Source of the DNA: Massilia sp. ZL223
GTDB lineage: Bacteria > Pseudomonadota > Gammaproteobacteria > Burkholderiales > Burkholderiaceae_D
Assembly: GCF_018119395.1 (NCBI RefSeq)
Contig: NZ_JAGPWD010000024.1
Location: 1-64,000, forward strand
Reading direction: 5' to 3'
DNA length: 64,000 bases
The position numbers were made by a program, and so were the translations under genes. Positions 38,403-48,891 of this stretch are shown in pieces. Each line of letters begins with the position of its first letter. The first letter of the stretch is position 1. The notes below the pieces were generated by a model, which was not told the origin of the DNA, did no database searches, and was given only the letters and a program-made list of their open reading frames with translations.

Positions 38403-38852
38403 ATGCACATTGACATGCAACGCAAGCAGCGCCGCGGCCTCCAGCGCGGCTTCACCCTGGTCGAGATCATGGTCGTGGTGGTCATCATCGGCATCCTCGG
38501 CGCCCTGGTCGTGCCCAAGCTGCTGGGCCGTACCGGCGAGTCGCGCGTGACCGCCGCCAAGGTCGATATCGCCACCATGATGCAGGCGCTCAAGCTCTAC
38601 AAGCTGGACAACCAGCGCTATCCGACCACCGAGCAAGGCCTGAAAGCCCTGATCGCCAAGCCGACCGCCGGTCCGGCCGCCAACGGCTGGAAGGCCGGCG
38701 GCTACATCGAGAAGCTGCCGAAGGACCCGTGGGGTAATGCCTACCAGTACCTGTCGCCGGGCATCCATGGCGAGATCGACGTGTTCTCGCTGGGCGCGGA
38801 CGGCCAGCCGGGCGGCACCGGCGAGGATGCCGACGTCGGTTCCTGGGAGTAA
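38403..38852 (+). CDS. gspG: type II secretion major pseudopilin GspG
   Basis: 149 residues. Prepilin cleavage site RG16-FTLVE with the hydrophobic helix IMVVVVIIGILGALVVPKLL. The GspG-specific calcium-site region follows (YPTTEQGLKAL, KDPWGNAYQYLSPG, VFSLGADGQPGGTGEDADV). Start at 38403; 38415 is also possible. It heads the T2SS operon. Confidence 0.95.
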   Translation: MHIDMQRKQRRGLQRGFTLVEIMVVVVIIGILGALVVPKLLGRTGESRVTAAKVDIATMMQALKLYKLDNQRYPTTEQGLKALIAKPTAGPAANGWKAGGYIEKLPKDPWGNAYQYLSPGIHGEIDVFSLGADGQPGGTGEDADVGSWE

Positions 38853-38860
38853 ATTTCTTG

Positions 38861-39355
38861 ATGCCGGCCCTGCGACCGCCACAGGCCACGCGCGCGCCGG
38901 CTCGAGGCTTCACCCTGGTGGAGCTGCTGGTGGTGCTGGTCATCATCGGCATCACGCTGGGCCTGGCTTCACTGAACGCCATTCCCAGTCCGCGCCAGGA
39001 CTTGCAGCAGGAAGCCCAGCGCCTGGCGCTGCTGCTGCAGCTGGCGCGCGACGAAGCCATCGTGCGCAACCGCCTGGTGGCCTTCGAAGCCAACGGCGAG
39101 CGCTACCGCTTCATGGTGCGCAACGACACCGGCTGGGAACCCGTCACCCGCGACGACCTGCTGCGCGAACGCACGTTCAAGAACGCACCCCTGCAGCTGG
39201 TGCTGGAGCCGGCCGGCGCCAGCGGCGGCGGCGACCTGCTGCGCATCACCTTCGGGCGCGAACCGGTCGACAAACCCTTCCTGCTGACCATGGCCACGGG
39301 CGGCAACACGGTCGCGATCCGTGCCGACGGCGTCGGCCACTTCACGGTCGAATGA
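38861..39355 (+). CDS. gspH: type II secretion minor pseudopilin GspH
   Basis: 164 residues with cleavage site RG16-FTLVELLVVLVIIG. ATG at 38861 is preferred over TTG at 38858. The globular part contains the GspH pattern EAQRLALLLQLARDEAIVRN. Overlaps gspI by 4 bp. Confidence 0.9.
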   Translation: MPALRPPQATRAPARGFTLVELLVVLVIIGITLGLASLNAIPSPRQDLQQEAQRLALLLQLARDEAIVRNRLVAFEANGERYRFMVRNDTGWEPVTRDDLLRERTFKNAPLQLVLEPAGASGGGDLLRITFGREPVDKPFLLTMATGGNTVAIRADGVGHFTVE

Positions 39356-39738
39356 GCATGCGGCGGCCTTCATCACGCGGATTCACCCTGCTCGAAGTGC
39401 TGGTGGCGCTGGTCATCGTCGGCACCGCGCTGTCGGCCGGCCTGCGCGCCGTCGGCAGCCTGACCGCCAACAGCGCCGGCCTGCGCGCCTCGATGATGGC
39501 CACCTGGTCGGCCGAGAACCGGCTGGTGCAGATCCGCCTGGGCCGCGAATTTCCCGAAATCGGACGGCGCAGCTTCCCCTGCCCGCAGGGCGACCTGAAC
39601 CTCATCTGCGAAGAAGAAGTGTTCACCAGCCCGAACCCGCTCTTGCGCCGCATCGAAGTCTCGGTGTTCGACGCCGACAACCCGGGCCGCCGGATTGTCA
39701 AACTGGTCCAACTGGTCCTGAGGCCTTCCCCGGTATGA
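39352..39738 (+). CDS. gspI: type II secretion minor pseudopilin GspI
   Basis: 128 residues, short leader with cleavage at RG10-FTLLEVLVALVIVG and WSAENRLVQIRL, typical of GspI. ATG overlaps the gspH stop and the end overlaps gspJ, showing tight translational coupling. Confidence 0.9.
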   Translation: MSMRRPSSRGFTLLEVLVALVIVGTALSAGLRAVGSLTANSAGLRASMMATWSAENRLVQIRLGREFPEIGRRSFPCPQGDLNLICEEEVFTSPNPLLRRIEVSVFDADNPGRRIVKLVQLVLRPSPV

Positions 39739-40397
39739 CGATTTCCAAGCGCCGCGCAGGCTTTACCCTGGTCGAATTGCTGGTGGCGATCTCGATCCTG
39801 GCCATCGTGGCCGTGCTCGGCTGGCGCGGCCTGGACGGCATCGTGCGCGGGCGCATCGTCCTGACCGAGCAGATGGAAACCACGCGCGGCATGCAGCTGG
39901 CCTTCGCCCAGATGCAGAGCGACTGCGCGCACCTGGCCGGCAGCGACGTGCTGGGCCGCCGTCCCTACCTGCAGTGGGATGCCGACCGCCTGACCCTGGT
40001 GCGCAAGGTGTACGTCGAGAACGAGCCTTCGCGCCTGCAGGTCGTGTCCTACCGCGTCGCCGGCGGCCAGCTGCTGCGCCGCGAATCGCCCGGCACGCGC
40101 GACCTGGCCCAGCTGGAACAGTTGTGGCAATCGATCTCCTCGGATGCGCCGGCCCAGAACTCGCCGCCGGTGGCGCTGCAGAACGGCGTGCTCGGCATGC
40201 AGATCCAGGCCTGGCAGAACAATGCGTGGCGCAACGAACCGGCCCAGGTGGTCGGCAACCCGCAGCAGCAACAGCAGCCGCCGCTGGTGCAGGCGCCGAC
40301 CGGCGCCAGCAACGAGCCGACCGGCGTGCAGGTCGCGCTCAACGTGCGCAACCTGGCCGCGCCAATGATCAAATCCTTCCTGCTGGGAGGCACCTGA
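39735..40397 (+). CDS. gspJ: type II secretion minor pseudopilin GspJ
   Basis: 220 residues with cleavage at AG9-FTLVELLVAISILAIV. GWRGLDGIVRGR and DCAHLAG resemble GspJ. A Gln-rich stretch (GNPQQQQQPPLVQ) near residue 178 is an unusual insertion. Stop overlaps the gspK start by one base. Confidence 0.88.
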   Translation: MTISKRRAGFTLVELLVAISILAIVAVLGWRGLDGIVRGRIVLTEQMETTRGMQLAFAQMQSDCAHLAGSDVLGRRPYLQWDADRLTLVRKVYVENEPSRLQVVSYRVAGGQLLRRESPGTRDLAQLEQLWQSISSDAPAQNSPPVALQNGVLGMQIQAWQNNAWRNEPAQVVGNPQQQQQPPLVQAPTGASNEPTGVQVALNVRNLAAPMIKSFLLGGT

Positions 40398-41386
40398 TGC
40401 GCCGGCCCGGCATGCAACGCCAGCGCGGGGTGGCGGTCGTGACCGCGCTGCTCCTGACCACCCTGGCCATCTCCATCGTCGCCAGCCTGTTCTGGCAGCA
40501 GCAGGTCCAGGTGCGCTCGATGGAAAACCAGCGCCTGCAATTGCAGACCCAGTGGATCCTGCGCGGCGCCCTCGACTGGTCCAGCGTCGTGCTGCGCCAG
40601 AGTAACTATACGGGCGACTACACCTCGCTCGACCAGATCTGGGCCACGCCGCTGGCCGAGACCCGGCTCGACCAGTTCATCGAACGCGAACGCATCGAGG
40701 GGGAGAATTTCGAAGCTTCCCTGTCAGGTAACATCATTGACGCCACGTCGCGTTACAATCTTACCAACCTGGCCAGGGACGGCATGGTCGTCCCCGAGCA
40801 GCAGTTCATCTTCAACCGCCTGCTGACCAACCTGCGCATCGACGGCAGGCTGGCCGAGCGCGCGGCGAAGATGGTGGCGGCGGGGCAGCCGCCGCCCTTC
40901 GTGCCCGAGGGCGAGGGGGGGCAGCAGACCGGGACGCCGCCGGTGCGGCAGCGCTCGAGTGAGATCGCCGGCACGCCGATGCCGCTGCTGCGGGTGGATG
41001 ACCTGATGAGCCTGCAGGGTTTCACGCCGGAAGTGATGCAGAAGCTGCGGCCTTTCGTGATCGTCCTGCCGGAGCCGACGCCGGTGAACGTGAATACCGC
41101 GCCGCCCGAGGTCCTGGCGGCGGTGTTGCCCGAGTATTCGCTGTCGGAAGCGAACGTGCTGGTCGAGCGCAGGAAACGCACGCCCTGGCGCGACATCGAG
41201 CAGTTCAAGAGCGAATTGAAAACGACGAACGGGCTGCTCGAGGGCGCGATCGACAAGCAGAGCAAGTATTTCCTGGTACAGAGCCGGATCCGGCTCGACC
41301 GGGCGGCATTGAACGCCGAGTCCCTGATCAGCCGTTCGGGGATCATCGGCGGCGGCACCAAGGTGGTCTGGACCCGCCAGAACTAG
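40397..41386 (+). CDS. gspK: type II secretion minor pseudopilin GspK
   Basis: 329 residues, the largest pseudopilin. Cleavage at QRG11-VAVVTALLLTTLA, lacking the +5 Glu as is normal for GspK at the pilus tip. SAM-like repeats (LMSLQGFTPEVMQKLRPFVI, VNVNTAPPEVLAAVLPEYSL) follow. Confidence 0.92.
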   Translation: MRRPGMQRQRGVAVVTALLLTTLAISIVASLFWQQQVQVRSMENQRLQLQTQWILRGALDWSSVVLRQSNYTGDYTSLDQIWATPLAETRLDQFIERERIEGENFEASLSGNIIDATSRYNLTNLARDGMVVPEQQFIFNRLLTNLRIDGRLAERAAKMVAAGQPPPFVPEGEGGQQTGTPPVRQRSSEIAGTPMPLLRVDDLMSLQGFTPEVMQKLRPFVIVLPEPTPVNVNTAPPEVLAAVLPEYSLSEANVLVERRKRTPWRDIEQFKSELKTTNGLLEGAIDKQSKYFLVQSRIRLDRAALNAESLISRSGIIGGGTKVVWTRQN

Positions 41387-41406
41387 AAGAAAGAAAGCGA
41401 GACAGT

Positions 41407-42615
41407 TTGACTACTCTTTATATCCGGCATCCGGCCCGGGCGGAAGGCGAGGGCGCGCTGTGCCGCTTCGCCCTCGTCGCCGAGGGCGGCGCCATCGAAC
41501 AGCAGGGCGAGGGCCCGCTGCGCAACCTGGGCGATGTGGTCGCCGCCAGCCGCCGCGTGGTGCTGGTGCTGGCCGGCGCCGACGTCACCCTGCTGCCGGT
41601 CCAGGCGCCGCCTTTGAGCGGCGCGCGCCTGCGCGCCGCGCTGCCCGCCCTGGTCGAAGAACATATCCTGGGCGACCCGCTCGACTGCGTGCTGGTCGCC
41701 GCCCCCCAGCTGGCCGACGGCCGCCGCCCGGTGGCGGTGGTGCAGCGCGACTGGCTCGAGCCGCTGGTCAAGATCCTGCTGGTGCAAGGCGCGCGTGCCG
41801 TGTCGGCGCTGCCGGCCCAGCTGTGCCTGCCATTGCAGCCGGGCAGCGTCAGCGCCGCCATCGGCAACGGCGAACTGGTGCTGCGCCAGAGCCAGTACGA
41901 AGGCCTGGGCCTGGCCATGGACGGCAACCCGCAGGCGATCCTGCAGACCGCGCGCGCCCTCTCGGGCGACGCCCCGCTGGTGCTCTACGTGCCGCACGAG
42001 CAGCTGGGCGAATACCAGGTGCTGCTGGCCGAAGCCGGCCCCGGCATCAGCCTGGAAAGCGATGCCTGGGCGCACTGGATCGCCGGCGCCAGGAGCGCCA
42101 CGATGGACCTGGTGCCCGGCCTCGGCGCGGCCGGCGTGGCCCAGCGCGACTGGAGCCGCTGGCGCTGGCCGATCCGGCTGGCCCTGCTGGCCATCCTGGT
42201 CAACATCATCGGCCTGAACATCGAATGGCTGCGCCTCAAGCGCGAAGCCGACAGCGTGCGCGCCCAGATCACCCAGACCTTCCGCTCGGTCTATCCGAAC
42301 ACCCCGGCGATCGACCCGGTGGCCCAGATGCGCCAGAACATCGCGCGGGCCAAGGCCGGCAGCGGCCAGATCGCTTCCGACGAATTCCAGTGGCTGGCCG
42401 GCGCCGTGGGCGAAGCCATGCGCGGCCTCGGGCGCCAGCCCGGCATCGCATCGATGGAGTTCCGCGAACGCGCGCTCACCGTGCGCGTCAAGCCGGACAC
42501 CATCGACCCGTCCGTCACTGCCCAGATGAGAACGGCGCTGTCGGCCCGTAACTTGAGCCTGGAGGAAAGTGCTCCGGCTACCTGGATCATCCGCAGCACG
42601 GGAGCCACACCATGA
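41407..42615 (+). CDS. gspL: type II secretion inner-membrane protein GspL
   Basis: 402 residues from a TTG start with only a weak ribosome site. Cytoplasmic actin-like domain (VTLLPVQAPPLSGARLRAAL), one membrane helix (IRLALLAILVNIIGLNIEWL) and a small periplasmic ferredoxin-like domain. Links GspE to the platform. Ends in a 4-bp overlap with gspM. Confidence 0.9.
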   Translation: MTTLYIRHPARAEGEGALCRFALVAEGGAIEQQGEGPLRNLGDVVAASRRVVLVLAGADVTLLPVQAPPLSGARLRAALPALVEEHILGDPLDCVLVAAPQLADGRRPVAVVQRDWLEPLVKILLVQGARAVSALPAQLCLPLQPGSVSAAIGNGELVLRQSQYEGLGLAMDGNPQAILQTARALSGDAPLVLYVPHEQLGEYQVLLAEAGPGISLESDAWAHWIAGARSATMDLVPGLGAAGVAQRDWSRWRWPIRLALLAILVNIIGLNIEWLRLKREADSVRAQITQTFRSVYPNTPAIDPVAQMRQNIARAKAGSGQIASDEFQWLAGAVGEAMRGLGRQPGIASMEFRERALTVRVKPDTIDPSVTAQMRTALSARNLSLEESAPATWIIRSTGATP

Positions 42616-43130
42616 CCATCGCCGCCCAGATCCTTGCATTGCGCGAGCGCGCGCTGGCCTACTGGCTCGCCCGTACCGACCAGGAGCGCAAGTTCCTCGC
42701 CGTAGGGGCGGGCGTGGCCGTGCTGGCCCTGGTCTACCTGCTGTTCATCGACCCGGCCCTGAGCGGGCGCGAGCAGCTGCGCCGTTCGCTGCCCGAGCTG
42801 CGCCAGCAGGCCGCCCAGATGCAGACCCTGGCCGCCGAGGCCCAGGCCCTGAACGCCCAGCCGGCGCCGGCCGTGACGCCGATGACGCGCGAAGGCCTGA
42901 GCTCGAGCCTGGCCACGCGCGGCCTGACCGCCGCCTCGCTCACCCTGACAGGCGAATTCGCCAAGGTCCAGTTCGACGGCGTGTCCTTCGCCAACCTGGT
43001 GGCCTGGATGGACGCCCAGCGGCGCGAGAACCGCGTGCTGGTGCAGGACGCCGTTTTCACCGCGAAAGATCCGGTGGGACAGGTCGACGCTACCCTGACG
43101 TTGCGCCAGGGCAGCGCGCCGGCTCCATGA
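42612..43130 (+). CDS. gspM: type II secretion protein GspM
   Basis: 172 residues: short cytoplasmic N-terminus (YWLARTDQERKFL), one membrane helix (AVGAGVAVLALVYLLFIDP), and a periplasmic ferredoxin-like domain. Partner of GspL. Overlaps gspL and gspN. Confidence 0.9.
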   Translation: MTIAAQILALRERALAYWLARTDQERKFLAVGAGVAVLALVYLLFIDPALSGREQLRRSLPELRQQAAQMQTLAAEAQALNAQPAPAVTPMTREGLSSSLATRGLTAASLTLTGEFAKVQFDGVSFANLVAWMDAQRRENRVLVQDAVFTAKDPVGQVDATLTLRQGSAPAP

Positions 43131-43900
43131 AGCGCGCGCTTGCCTGGGGCGCGCTGGTCGTGCTGGCGGTGCTGGCCACGATCTTCGTGTTCCTGCCCGC
43201 CGCCTGGCTCGGCCCCATGGTCGAAAAGCAGACCGGCGGCCGTTTGACTCTGGGGGATGCGCAGGGTACGCTGTGGCGCGGCTCGGCCTTCGTGGGCGGG
43301 GCGCCGGGCGAGGGCGGAGCGGTCACGCCGCTGCTGCCGGGACGCTTCGCCTGGTCGCTGTCGCCGCTGGTGCTGTTCGGCCGGGTGCACATGGAACTGG
43401 AGAACCCCCAGGCCCTGAGCCGGCCGGTAAGGATAGAAGGGAGCTGGTCGGCATGGCAGGTCAGCCCCGGCGAGCTGCTGCTGCCGGCCGAGGGACTGGC
43501 CGGCCTTGGGGCGCCGCTCAACACGCTGGCCCTGAGCGGCGCGATCAAGCTCACCTGGAACAGGCTCGACCTGCTGCGCCAGGAAAACAGGGTGGCGGTG
43601 CAGGGCCGCACGGTGCTGTCGCTGGCCGACATGGGCTCGCGCATGTCGCCCGTCAAGCCGCTGGGCAGCTACGAGATGGTGATGGACTGGCGCGGCCCGC
43701 AGGCCGATTTGAACCTGCGCACCGTACGCGGCGCTTTGCTGCTGACGGGCTCTGGAATGTTGCAAAATGGACGTCTGCGCTTCTCCGGGCAGGCCACGGC
43801 CGCCGACGGCTACGAAGAGACGCTGGGGAACATGTTGAACCTGCTGGGCCAGCGCCGCATGGTGAACGGCAAAAACGTAATCGCACTCGAGTTCAGATAA
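43127..43900 (+). CDS. gspN: type II secretion protein GspN
   Basis: 257 residues with an N-terminal membrane anchor (GALVVLAVLATIFVFLPAAW) and a periplasmic beta-rich domain (GRLTLGDAQGTLWRGSA, FAWSLSPL). Optional T2SS component of variable presence. Its TAA overlaps the gspD ATG by one base. Confidence 0.85.
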   Translation: MKRALAWGALVVLAVLATIFVFLPAAWLGPMVEKQTGGRLTLGDAQGTLWRGSAFVGGAPGEGGAVTPLLPGRFAWSLSPLVLFGRVHMELENPQALSRPVRIEGSWSAWQVSPGELLLPAEGLAGLGAPLNTLALSGAIKLTWNRLDLLRQENRVAVQGRTVLSLADMGSRMSPVKPLGSYEMVMDWRGPQADLNLRTVRGALLLTGSGMLQNGRLRFSGQATAADGYEETLGNMLNLLGQRRMVNGKNVIALEFR

Positions 43901-46218
43901 TGAAAACAACTACCCGTACCACCTTCGAGATCCCGGCCCTGCGCCGTCTTGCCGCCGGCGCCATGCTGTGCTGCTTCGCCGCGACCACGGCCGTGCCCCT
44001 GCCGGTCCTGGCCCAGGAAAGCGCGAACGCCGCCGCCTTGAGCTTCGTCAATGCCGACATCGAATCGGTGATCAAGGCGATCGGCCACTACACCGGCATG
44101 ACCTTCATCATCGACCCGCGCGTCAAGGGCACGATCACCTTGCAGTCGGAAAAATCGCTGAGCAAGACCCAGGCCTTCGGCCTGCTGACCTCGGCGCTGC
44201 GCCTGCAGGGCTTCGCCGTGGTGACCAGCGGCGACGGCTACGCCAAGGTGGTGCCGGAAGCGGAAGCCAAGCTGCAATCCTCGCCGACCCAGGTCGGCGG
44301 CGTGCGCGCCAGCCGCGCCACCGGCGACCAGATCGCGACCCAGGTGTTCTACCTGAACTACGAATCGGCGGCCAACCTCACCGCCGTGCTGCGTCCCCTG
44401 ATTTCGCCGAACAACTCGATCATGGCGAACCCGGGCAACAACACCCTGGTCGTCACCGACTACGCCGACAACCTGCGCCGCCTGGCCAAGATCATCGCCG
44501 CGCTCGACGCGCCGGTGGCCGCCGACCTCGACGTCATCCCGATCCGCAACGCGATCGCCACCGACGTCGCCCAGCTGGTCACGCGCCTGATGGAACCGGC
44601 GGCGGGCGGCGATTCCGGCCGCGTCACCGTGCTGGCCGATCCGCGCACCAACTCGGTCGTGATCCGCGCCCCCTCGCAGGCGCGCGCCAACCTGGCCAAG
44701 AGCCTGATCGCGCGCCTCGACCAGTCGACTTCGTCGCAGGGCAATATCCACGTCGTCTACCTGAAGAACGCCGACGCCAGCCGCGTCGCCCAGACCCTGC
44801 GCGCCGTGGTGTCGCAGGACGCCTCGGCGGTCCCGCAGCAGCAGCAGGGCACCTCGGGCGGCTCGATCCAGGCCGGCGGCCAGGGCGGCGCCGGCGGACT
44901 CGGCGGCCAGCAGGGACAGCAGGGCCAGCAGGCCGTGAGCGCGGTTGGCGGCGGCGGCAGCTATGGCCAGCAGGGCCAGCTCGGCGGCGGCGGGGGCGCC
45001 GGCGGCGGCACCGGTTCCGGCTTCATCCAGGCCGACGCCTCGACCAACAGCCTGATCATCACCGCGCCGGACGCGGTCTACCGCAACCTGCGCTCCGTCA
45101 TCGACCAGCTCGACGTGCGCCGCGCCCAGGTCTATATCGAGGCGCTGGTGGTCGAGGTGAACTCGAACAAGGCCTCGGAGTTCGGCGTGCAGTGGGTGGG
45201 CGCCACCGGCGACAGCGACAGCAGGTACCGCGTGGGCGGCCTGCAGTCCTTCAACGGCGGCAACCCGACCAACAACATCGTCAACCTGGCCGCAGCCGCC
45301 ACCCAGGGACTGAGCGGCGACGCGGTGCCGACCCTGCCGGGCGGGCTGTCGATCGGCCTGTTCCGCCAGGTGGGCGGCCAACTCGGCCTGGGCGCCGTGG
45401 CGCGCGCCCTTGAAAGCGACGGCAACGCCAACATCTTGTCCACACCGAACATGATCACGCTGGACAACGAACTGGCGTCGATCAAGGTCGGCCAGAACGT
45501 GCCGATCATTACCGGCTCGTACGCGACCAACACCACCACCGGCGGCGGCAATCCGTTCCAGACCGTCGACCGCAAGGACGTGGGCCTGCTGCTCAAGGTC
45601 CGTCCGCAGATTTCGGAAGGCGGTACGATCAAGATGGCGATCTACCACGAGAACTCGAGCGTGGACAACTCGACCCGCAACCTGGCCTCGGGCCTGACCA
45701 CCAACGTGCGCGCAATCGAAAGCAACGTGCTGGCCGACGACGGCCAGATCATCGTGCTGGGCGGCCTGATCGAGGATACCGAGGGCGACGGCGAGGAAAA
45801 GGTGCGCGGCCTGGGCGACATCCCGGTGATCGGCAACCTGTTCAAGTACCGCACCCGCACCCGGGTCAAGACCAACCTGATGGTCTTCCTGCGCCCGGTC
45901 GTGGTGCGCAGCAAGGAAGCCTCGAACTCGCTCGCGATGGACCGCTACGAATACATGCGCGCAGCCGGCGCCGTCGGCCAGCCGGAAAGCTCGCCGCTGC
46001 TGCGCGAACTCGGCGCGCCGGTGCTGCCGCCCCTGACCAATGGCCAGCCGCCGAGCGGCGGCGGGCTGGCGGCGGTGCCGCCGGCCGGCCCCGCACCGGC
46101 CCCGTCGCAGGGCCCTGGCGCAGGCCAGGGCGGAACCGGACAGCCGGGCCAGGCTCCGGCCCAGCCGGCCGCGCCCGCGTCCCAGTTTCGCCCGGTGACG
46201 CCACCGAACGGGAAGTGA
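43900..46218 (+). CDS. gspD: type II secretion outer-membrane secretin GspD
   Basis: 772 residues. Signal peptide (ending PLPVLAQ), N0 domain ([20 protein letters not shown]), N1-N3 repeats, and the C-terminal secretin domain ([46 protein letters not shown]). A Gly/Gln-rich insertion (about 315-370) sits in the N3 region, and a Pro/Gly/Gln-rich tail ends the protein. Forms the outer-membrane gate. Confidence 0.95.
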   Translation: MKTTTRTTFEIPALRRLAAGAMLCCFAATTAVPLPVLAQESANAAALSFVNADIESVIKAIGHYTGMTFIIDPRVKGTITLQSEKSLSKTQAFGLLTSALRLQGFAVVTSGDGYAKVVPEAEAKLQSSPTQVGGVRASRATGDQIATQVFYLNYESAANLTAVLRPLISPNNSIMANPGNNTLVVTDYADNLRRLAKIIAALDAPVAADLDVIPIRNAIATDVAQLVTRLMEPAAGGDSGRVTVLADPRTNSVVIRAPSQARANLAKSLIARLDQSTSSQGNIHVVYLKNADASRVAQTLRAVVSQDASAVPQQQQGTSGGSIQAGGQGGAGGLGGQQGQQGQQAVSAVGGGGSYGQQGQLGGGGGAGGGTGSGFIQADASTNSLIITAPDAVYRNLRSVIDQLDVRRAQVYIEALVVEVNSNKASEFGVQWVGATGDSDSRYRVGGLQSFNGGNPTNNIVNLAAAATQGLSGDAVPTLPGGLSIGLFRQVGGQLGLGAVARALESDGNANILSTPNMITLDNELASIKVGQNVPIITGSYATNTTTGGGNPFQTVDRKDVGLLLKVRPQISEGGTIKMAIYHENSSVDNSTRNLASGLTTNVRAIESNVLADDGQIIVLGGLIEDTEGDGEEKVRGLGDIPVIGNLFKYRTRTRVKTNLMVFLRPVVVRSKEASNSLAMDRYEYMRAAGAVGQPESSPLLRELGAPVLPPLTNGQPPSGGGLAAVPPAGPAPAPSQGPGAGQGGTGQPGQAPAQPAAPASQFRPVTPPNGK

Positions 46219-46225
46219 CACCATC

Positions 46226-47647
46226 ATGAACAATCTGTTGCCTTACGCCTTCGCACGCGACCACGTCGTGCTGGCGCGCGGCGGCGACGAACCGGGGCAG
46301 AGCGTGGAAGTGCTGGTCTCCAGCGCCACCTCGCCCGCCGCGATCGCCGAAGTGTCGCGCCGTTTCGGGCGCATCACCCTGCGCCGCCTCGAGCGCGGCG
46401 AGCTCGACGACGCCATCGCCAGCGCCTATGCCGGCGCGGGCGGCGACGCCTCGCAAGTCGCCGACGAGTTCGACGCCGACCTCGACCTGACCAAGCTGCT
46501 GCAGGACGTGCCGGCCATCGAAGACCTGCTCGAATCCTCGGACGACGCGCCGGTGATCCGCATGATCAATGCGCTGCTCACCCAGTCGCTGCGCGAAGGC
46601 GCCTCCGATATCCACATCGAGCCCTTCGAGCAGACCTCGGTGGTGCGCTTCCGCGTCGACGGCGCGCTGCGCGACATCGTGCGGCCCAAGAAGGCCATCC
46701 ACGCGTCGCTGATCTCGCGTATCAAGATCATGTCGCAGCTCGACATCGCCGAGAAGCGCCTGCCGCAGGACGGCCGCATCACCCTGCGGGTGGGCGGCAA
46801 GCCGGTCGACGTGCGCGTCTCGACCCTGCCGACCGGCCACGGCGAACGCGCCGTGCTGCGTCTGCTGGACAAGGAAGCCGGGCGCCTCGACCTCGGCCAC
46901 CTGGGCATGAGCCCGGACATGCTGCCGCAGTTCGACAGCCTGATCAACCAGCCGCACGGCATCGTGCTGGTCACCGGCCCGACCGGTTCCGGCAAGACCA
47001 CCACCCTGTACGCGGCGCTGTCGCGCCTGAACGCGTCGACCACCAACATCATGACGGTGGAAGACCCGATCGAATACGACCTCAACGGCATCGGCCAGAC
47101 CCAGGTCAACGCCCGCATCGACATGACCTTCGCCAAGGCCCTGCGCGCCATCCTGCGCCAGGACCCGGACGTGATCATGATCGGCGAGATCCGCGACCTG
47201 GAAACGGCGCAGATCGCGGTCCAGGCCTCGCTCACCGGCCACCTGGTGCTGGCGACCCTGCACACCAACGACGCCGCAGCCGCCGTGACGCGCCTGCTGG
47301 ACATGGGCATCGAGCCCTTCCTGCTGTCGTCCTCCCTGATCGGCGTGATGGCCCAGCGCCTGGTGCGCAAGCTGTGCTCGCAGTGCAAGACCTTCGATGG
47401 CCAGGCCTGGCACCCGGTCGGCTGCGAGCGCTGCGGCCACACCGGCTACCACGGCCGGGTCGGCGTGTACGAGCTGCTCGAAACGACCGAGCAGATCCGC
47501 TCGCAGATCCACAACCAGGCTTCCGAAGCCGAGATCCGCAGCGCCGCGATCCAGAGCGGCATGCGCACCATGCGCGAGGACGGCGAGCGCTGGATGGCGG
47601 ACGGCACCACCACCCGCGCCGAGCTGCTGCGCGTGGTGAAGGACTAG
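46226..47647 (+). CDS. gspE: type II secretion ATPase GspE
   Basis: 473 residues. Walker [10 protein letters not shown] (251-259), Asp box [19 protein letters not shown], Walker [13 protein letters not shown], His box [14 protein letters not shown]. The tetracysteine zinc site CSQC...CERC near 385-405 is present. Powers pseudopilus assembly. Confidence 0.95.
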   Translation: MNNLLPYAFARDHVVLARGGDEPGQSVEVLVSSATSPAAIAEVSRRFGRITLRRLERGELDDAIASAYAGAGGDASQVADEFDADLDLTKLLQDVPAIEDLLESSDDAPVIRMINALLTQSLREGASDIHIEPFEQTSVVRFRVDGALRDIVRPKKAIHASLISRIKIMSQLDIAEKRLPQDGRITLRVGGKPVDVRVSTLPTGHGERAVLRLLDKEAGRLDLGHLGMSPDMLPQFDSLINQPHGIVLVTGPTGSGKTTTLYAALSRLNASTTNIMTVEDPIEYDLNGIGQTQVNARIDMTFAKALRAILRQDPDVIMIGEIRDLETAQIAVQASLTGHLVLATLHTNDAAAAVTRLLDMGIEPFLLSSSLIGVMAQRLVRKLCSQCKTFDGQAWHPVGCERCGHTGYHGRVGVYELLETTEQIRSQIHNQASEAEIRSAAIQSGMRTMREDGERWMADGTTTRAELLRVVKD

Positions 47648-47657
47648 GGACCAAGCC

Positions 47658-48878
47658 ATGCCTGCTTTCCGTTACGAAGCCGTCGATCCGGGCGGCGCCA
47701 CCCGCAAGGGCGTGGTCAACGCCGATAGCCCGCGCGCCGCGCGCGCCGACCTGCGCACCCAGGGCTTGACGCCGCTGAGCGTGGAAGCGATCGCGGCCCA
47801 GGTCGACGAAAGCGGCGCCACCCGCTCGCGCGGTTTCGGCGAGCGCCTGTCGCAGGTCGAGTTGGCCTTGTTCACGCGCCAGCTGGCCAGCCTGCTGGAA
47901 GCCGGGCTGCCGCTGGAGCAGGCCTTCACGGCCCTGCTGGAGCAGTCCGAGCGTCCCTACATGCGCGACCTGATCGCCTCGATCCGCGCCGAAGTGATGG
48001 GCGGCGCGGCCTTCTCGACGGCGCTGTCGCACCACCCGCGCGACTTCGCCGAGATCTACCGCGGCCTGGTGTCCTCGGGCGAACAGATCGGCCAGCTGTC
48101 GCGCGTGCTGTCGCGCCTGGCGGACTACATCGAGCGCCGCAACGCCCTGGTGCAGAAAGTGCGCCTGGCGTTCACCTACCCGGCGATCGTGACCGTGGTG
48201 GCCTTTGCGATCGTGATCTTCCTGCTCACCTACGTGGTGCCGCAAATCGTCTCGGTGTTCGCCAACACCAAGCAGAAGCTGCCCTTCCTGACCGTCATGA
48301 TGCTGGCGATCTCGGACTTCGTGCGCGCCTACGGCATCTACGTCGCGATCCTGATCATCGGCGCCTTCTGGATGTGGCGGCGCGCGCTGCGCAATCCCGA
48401 CCTCAAGCGGCGCTGGCATACCTGGCTGCTGAATGCGCCGATCTACGGCAAGTTCGAGCGCAGCCTGAACACCGCGCGCTTCGCCAGCACCCTGGCGATC
48501 ACCACCGGATCGGGCGTGCCGATCCTGCGCGCGCTCGACACCAGCCGCGACACCTTGTCCAATGTGGCGATGCGCGAACTGGTGGAACAGGCGACCGCGA
48601 GCGTGCGCGAAGGCGTGAGCCTGGCGCGGGCGCTGTCGGTGCAGAAGCATTTCCCGCCGATGCTGGTGCACATGATCCGCGCCGGCGAAGTCACCGGCGA
48701 ACTCCCGGCCATGCTGGAGCGCGCCGCGAATTCCCAGCAGGCCGACCTCGAACGCCGCACGCTCACCATCGCCGGCCTGCTCGAGCCCGTGCTGATCCTG
48801 GCGATGGGCCTGGTCGTGCTGCTGATCGTGCTCGCGGTCCTGATGCCGATCATTGAAATCAACCAGCTGGTGCGTTGA
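47658..48878 (+). CDS. gspF: type II secretion platform protein GspF
   Basis: 406 residues with two homologous cytoplasmic domains (LALFTRQLASLLEAGLPLEQ and ARFASTLAITTGSGVPILRA) and three membrane helices, the last at the C-terminus. Inner-membrane platform protein of the T2SS. Confidence 0.95.
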   Translation: MPAFRYEAVDPGGATRKGVVNADSPRAARADLRTQGLTPLSVEAIAAQVDESGATRSRGFGERLSQVELALFTRQLASLLEAGLPLEQAFTALLEQSERPYMRDLIASIRAEVMGGAAFSTALSHHPRDFAEIYRGLVSSGEQIGQLSRVLSRLADYIERRNALVQKVRLAFTYPAIVTVVAFAIVIFLLTYVVPQIVSVFANTKQKLPFLTVMMLAISDFVRAYGIYVAILIIGAFWMWRRALRNPDLKRRWHTWLLNAPIYGKFERSLNTARFASTLAITTGSGVPILRALDTSRDTLSNVAMRELVEQATASVREGVSLARALSVQKHFPPMLVHMIRAGEVTGELPAMLERAANSQQADLERRTLTIAGLLEPVLILAMGLVVLLIVLAVLMPIIEINQLVR

Positions 48879-48891
48879 AGCGAAGGACACC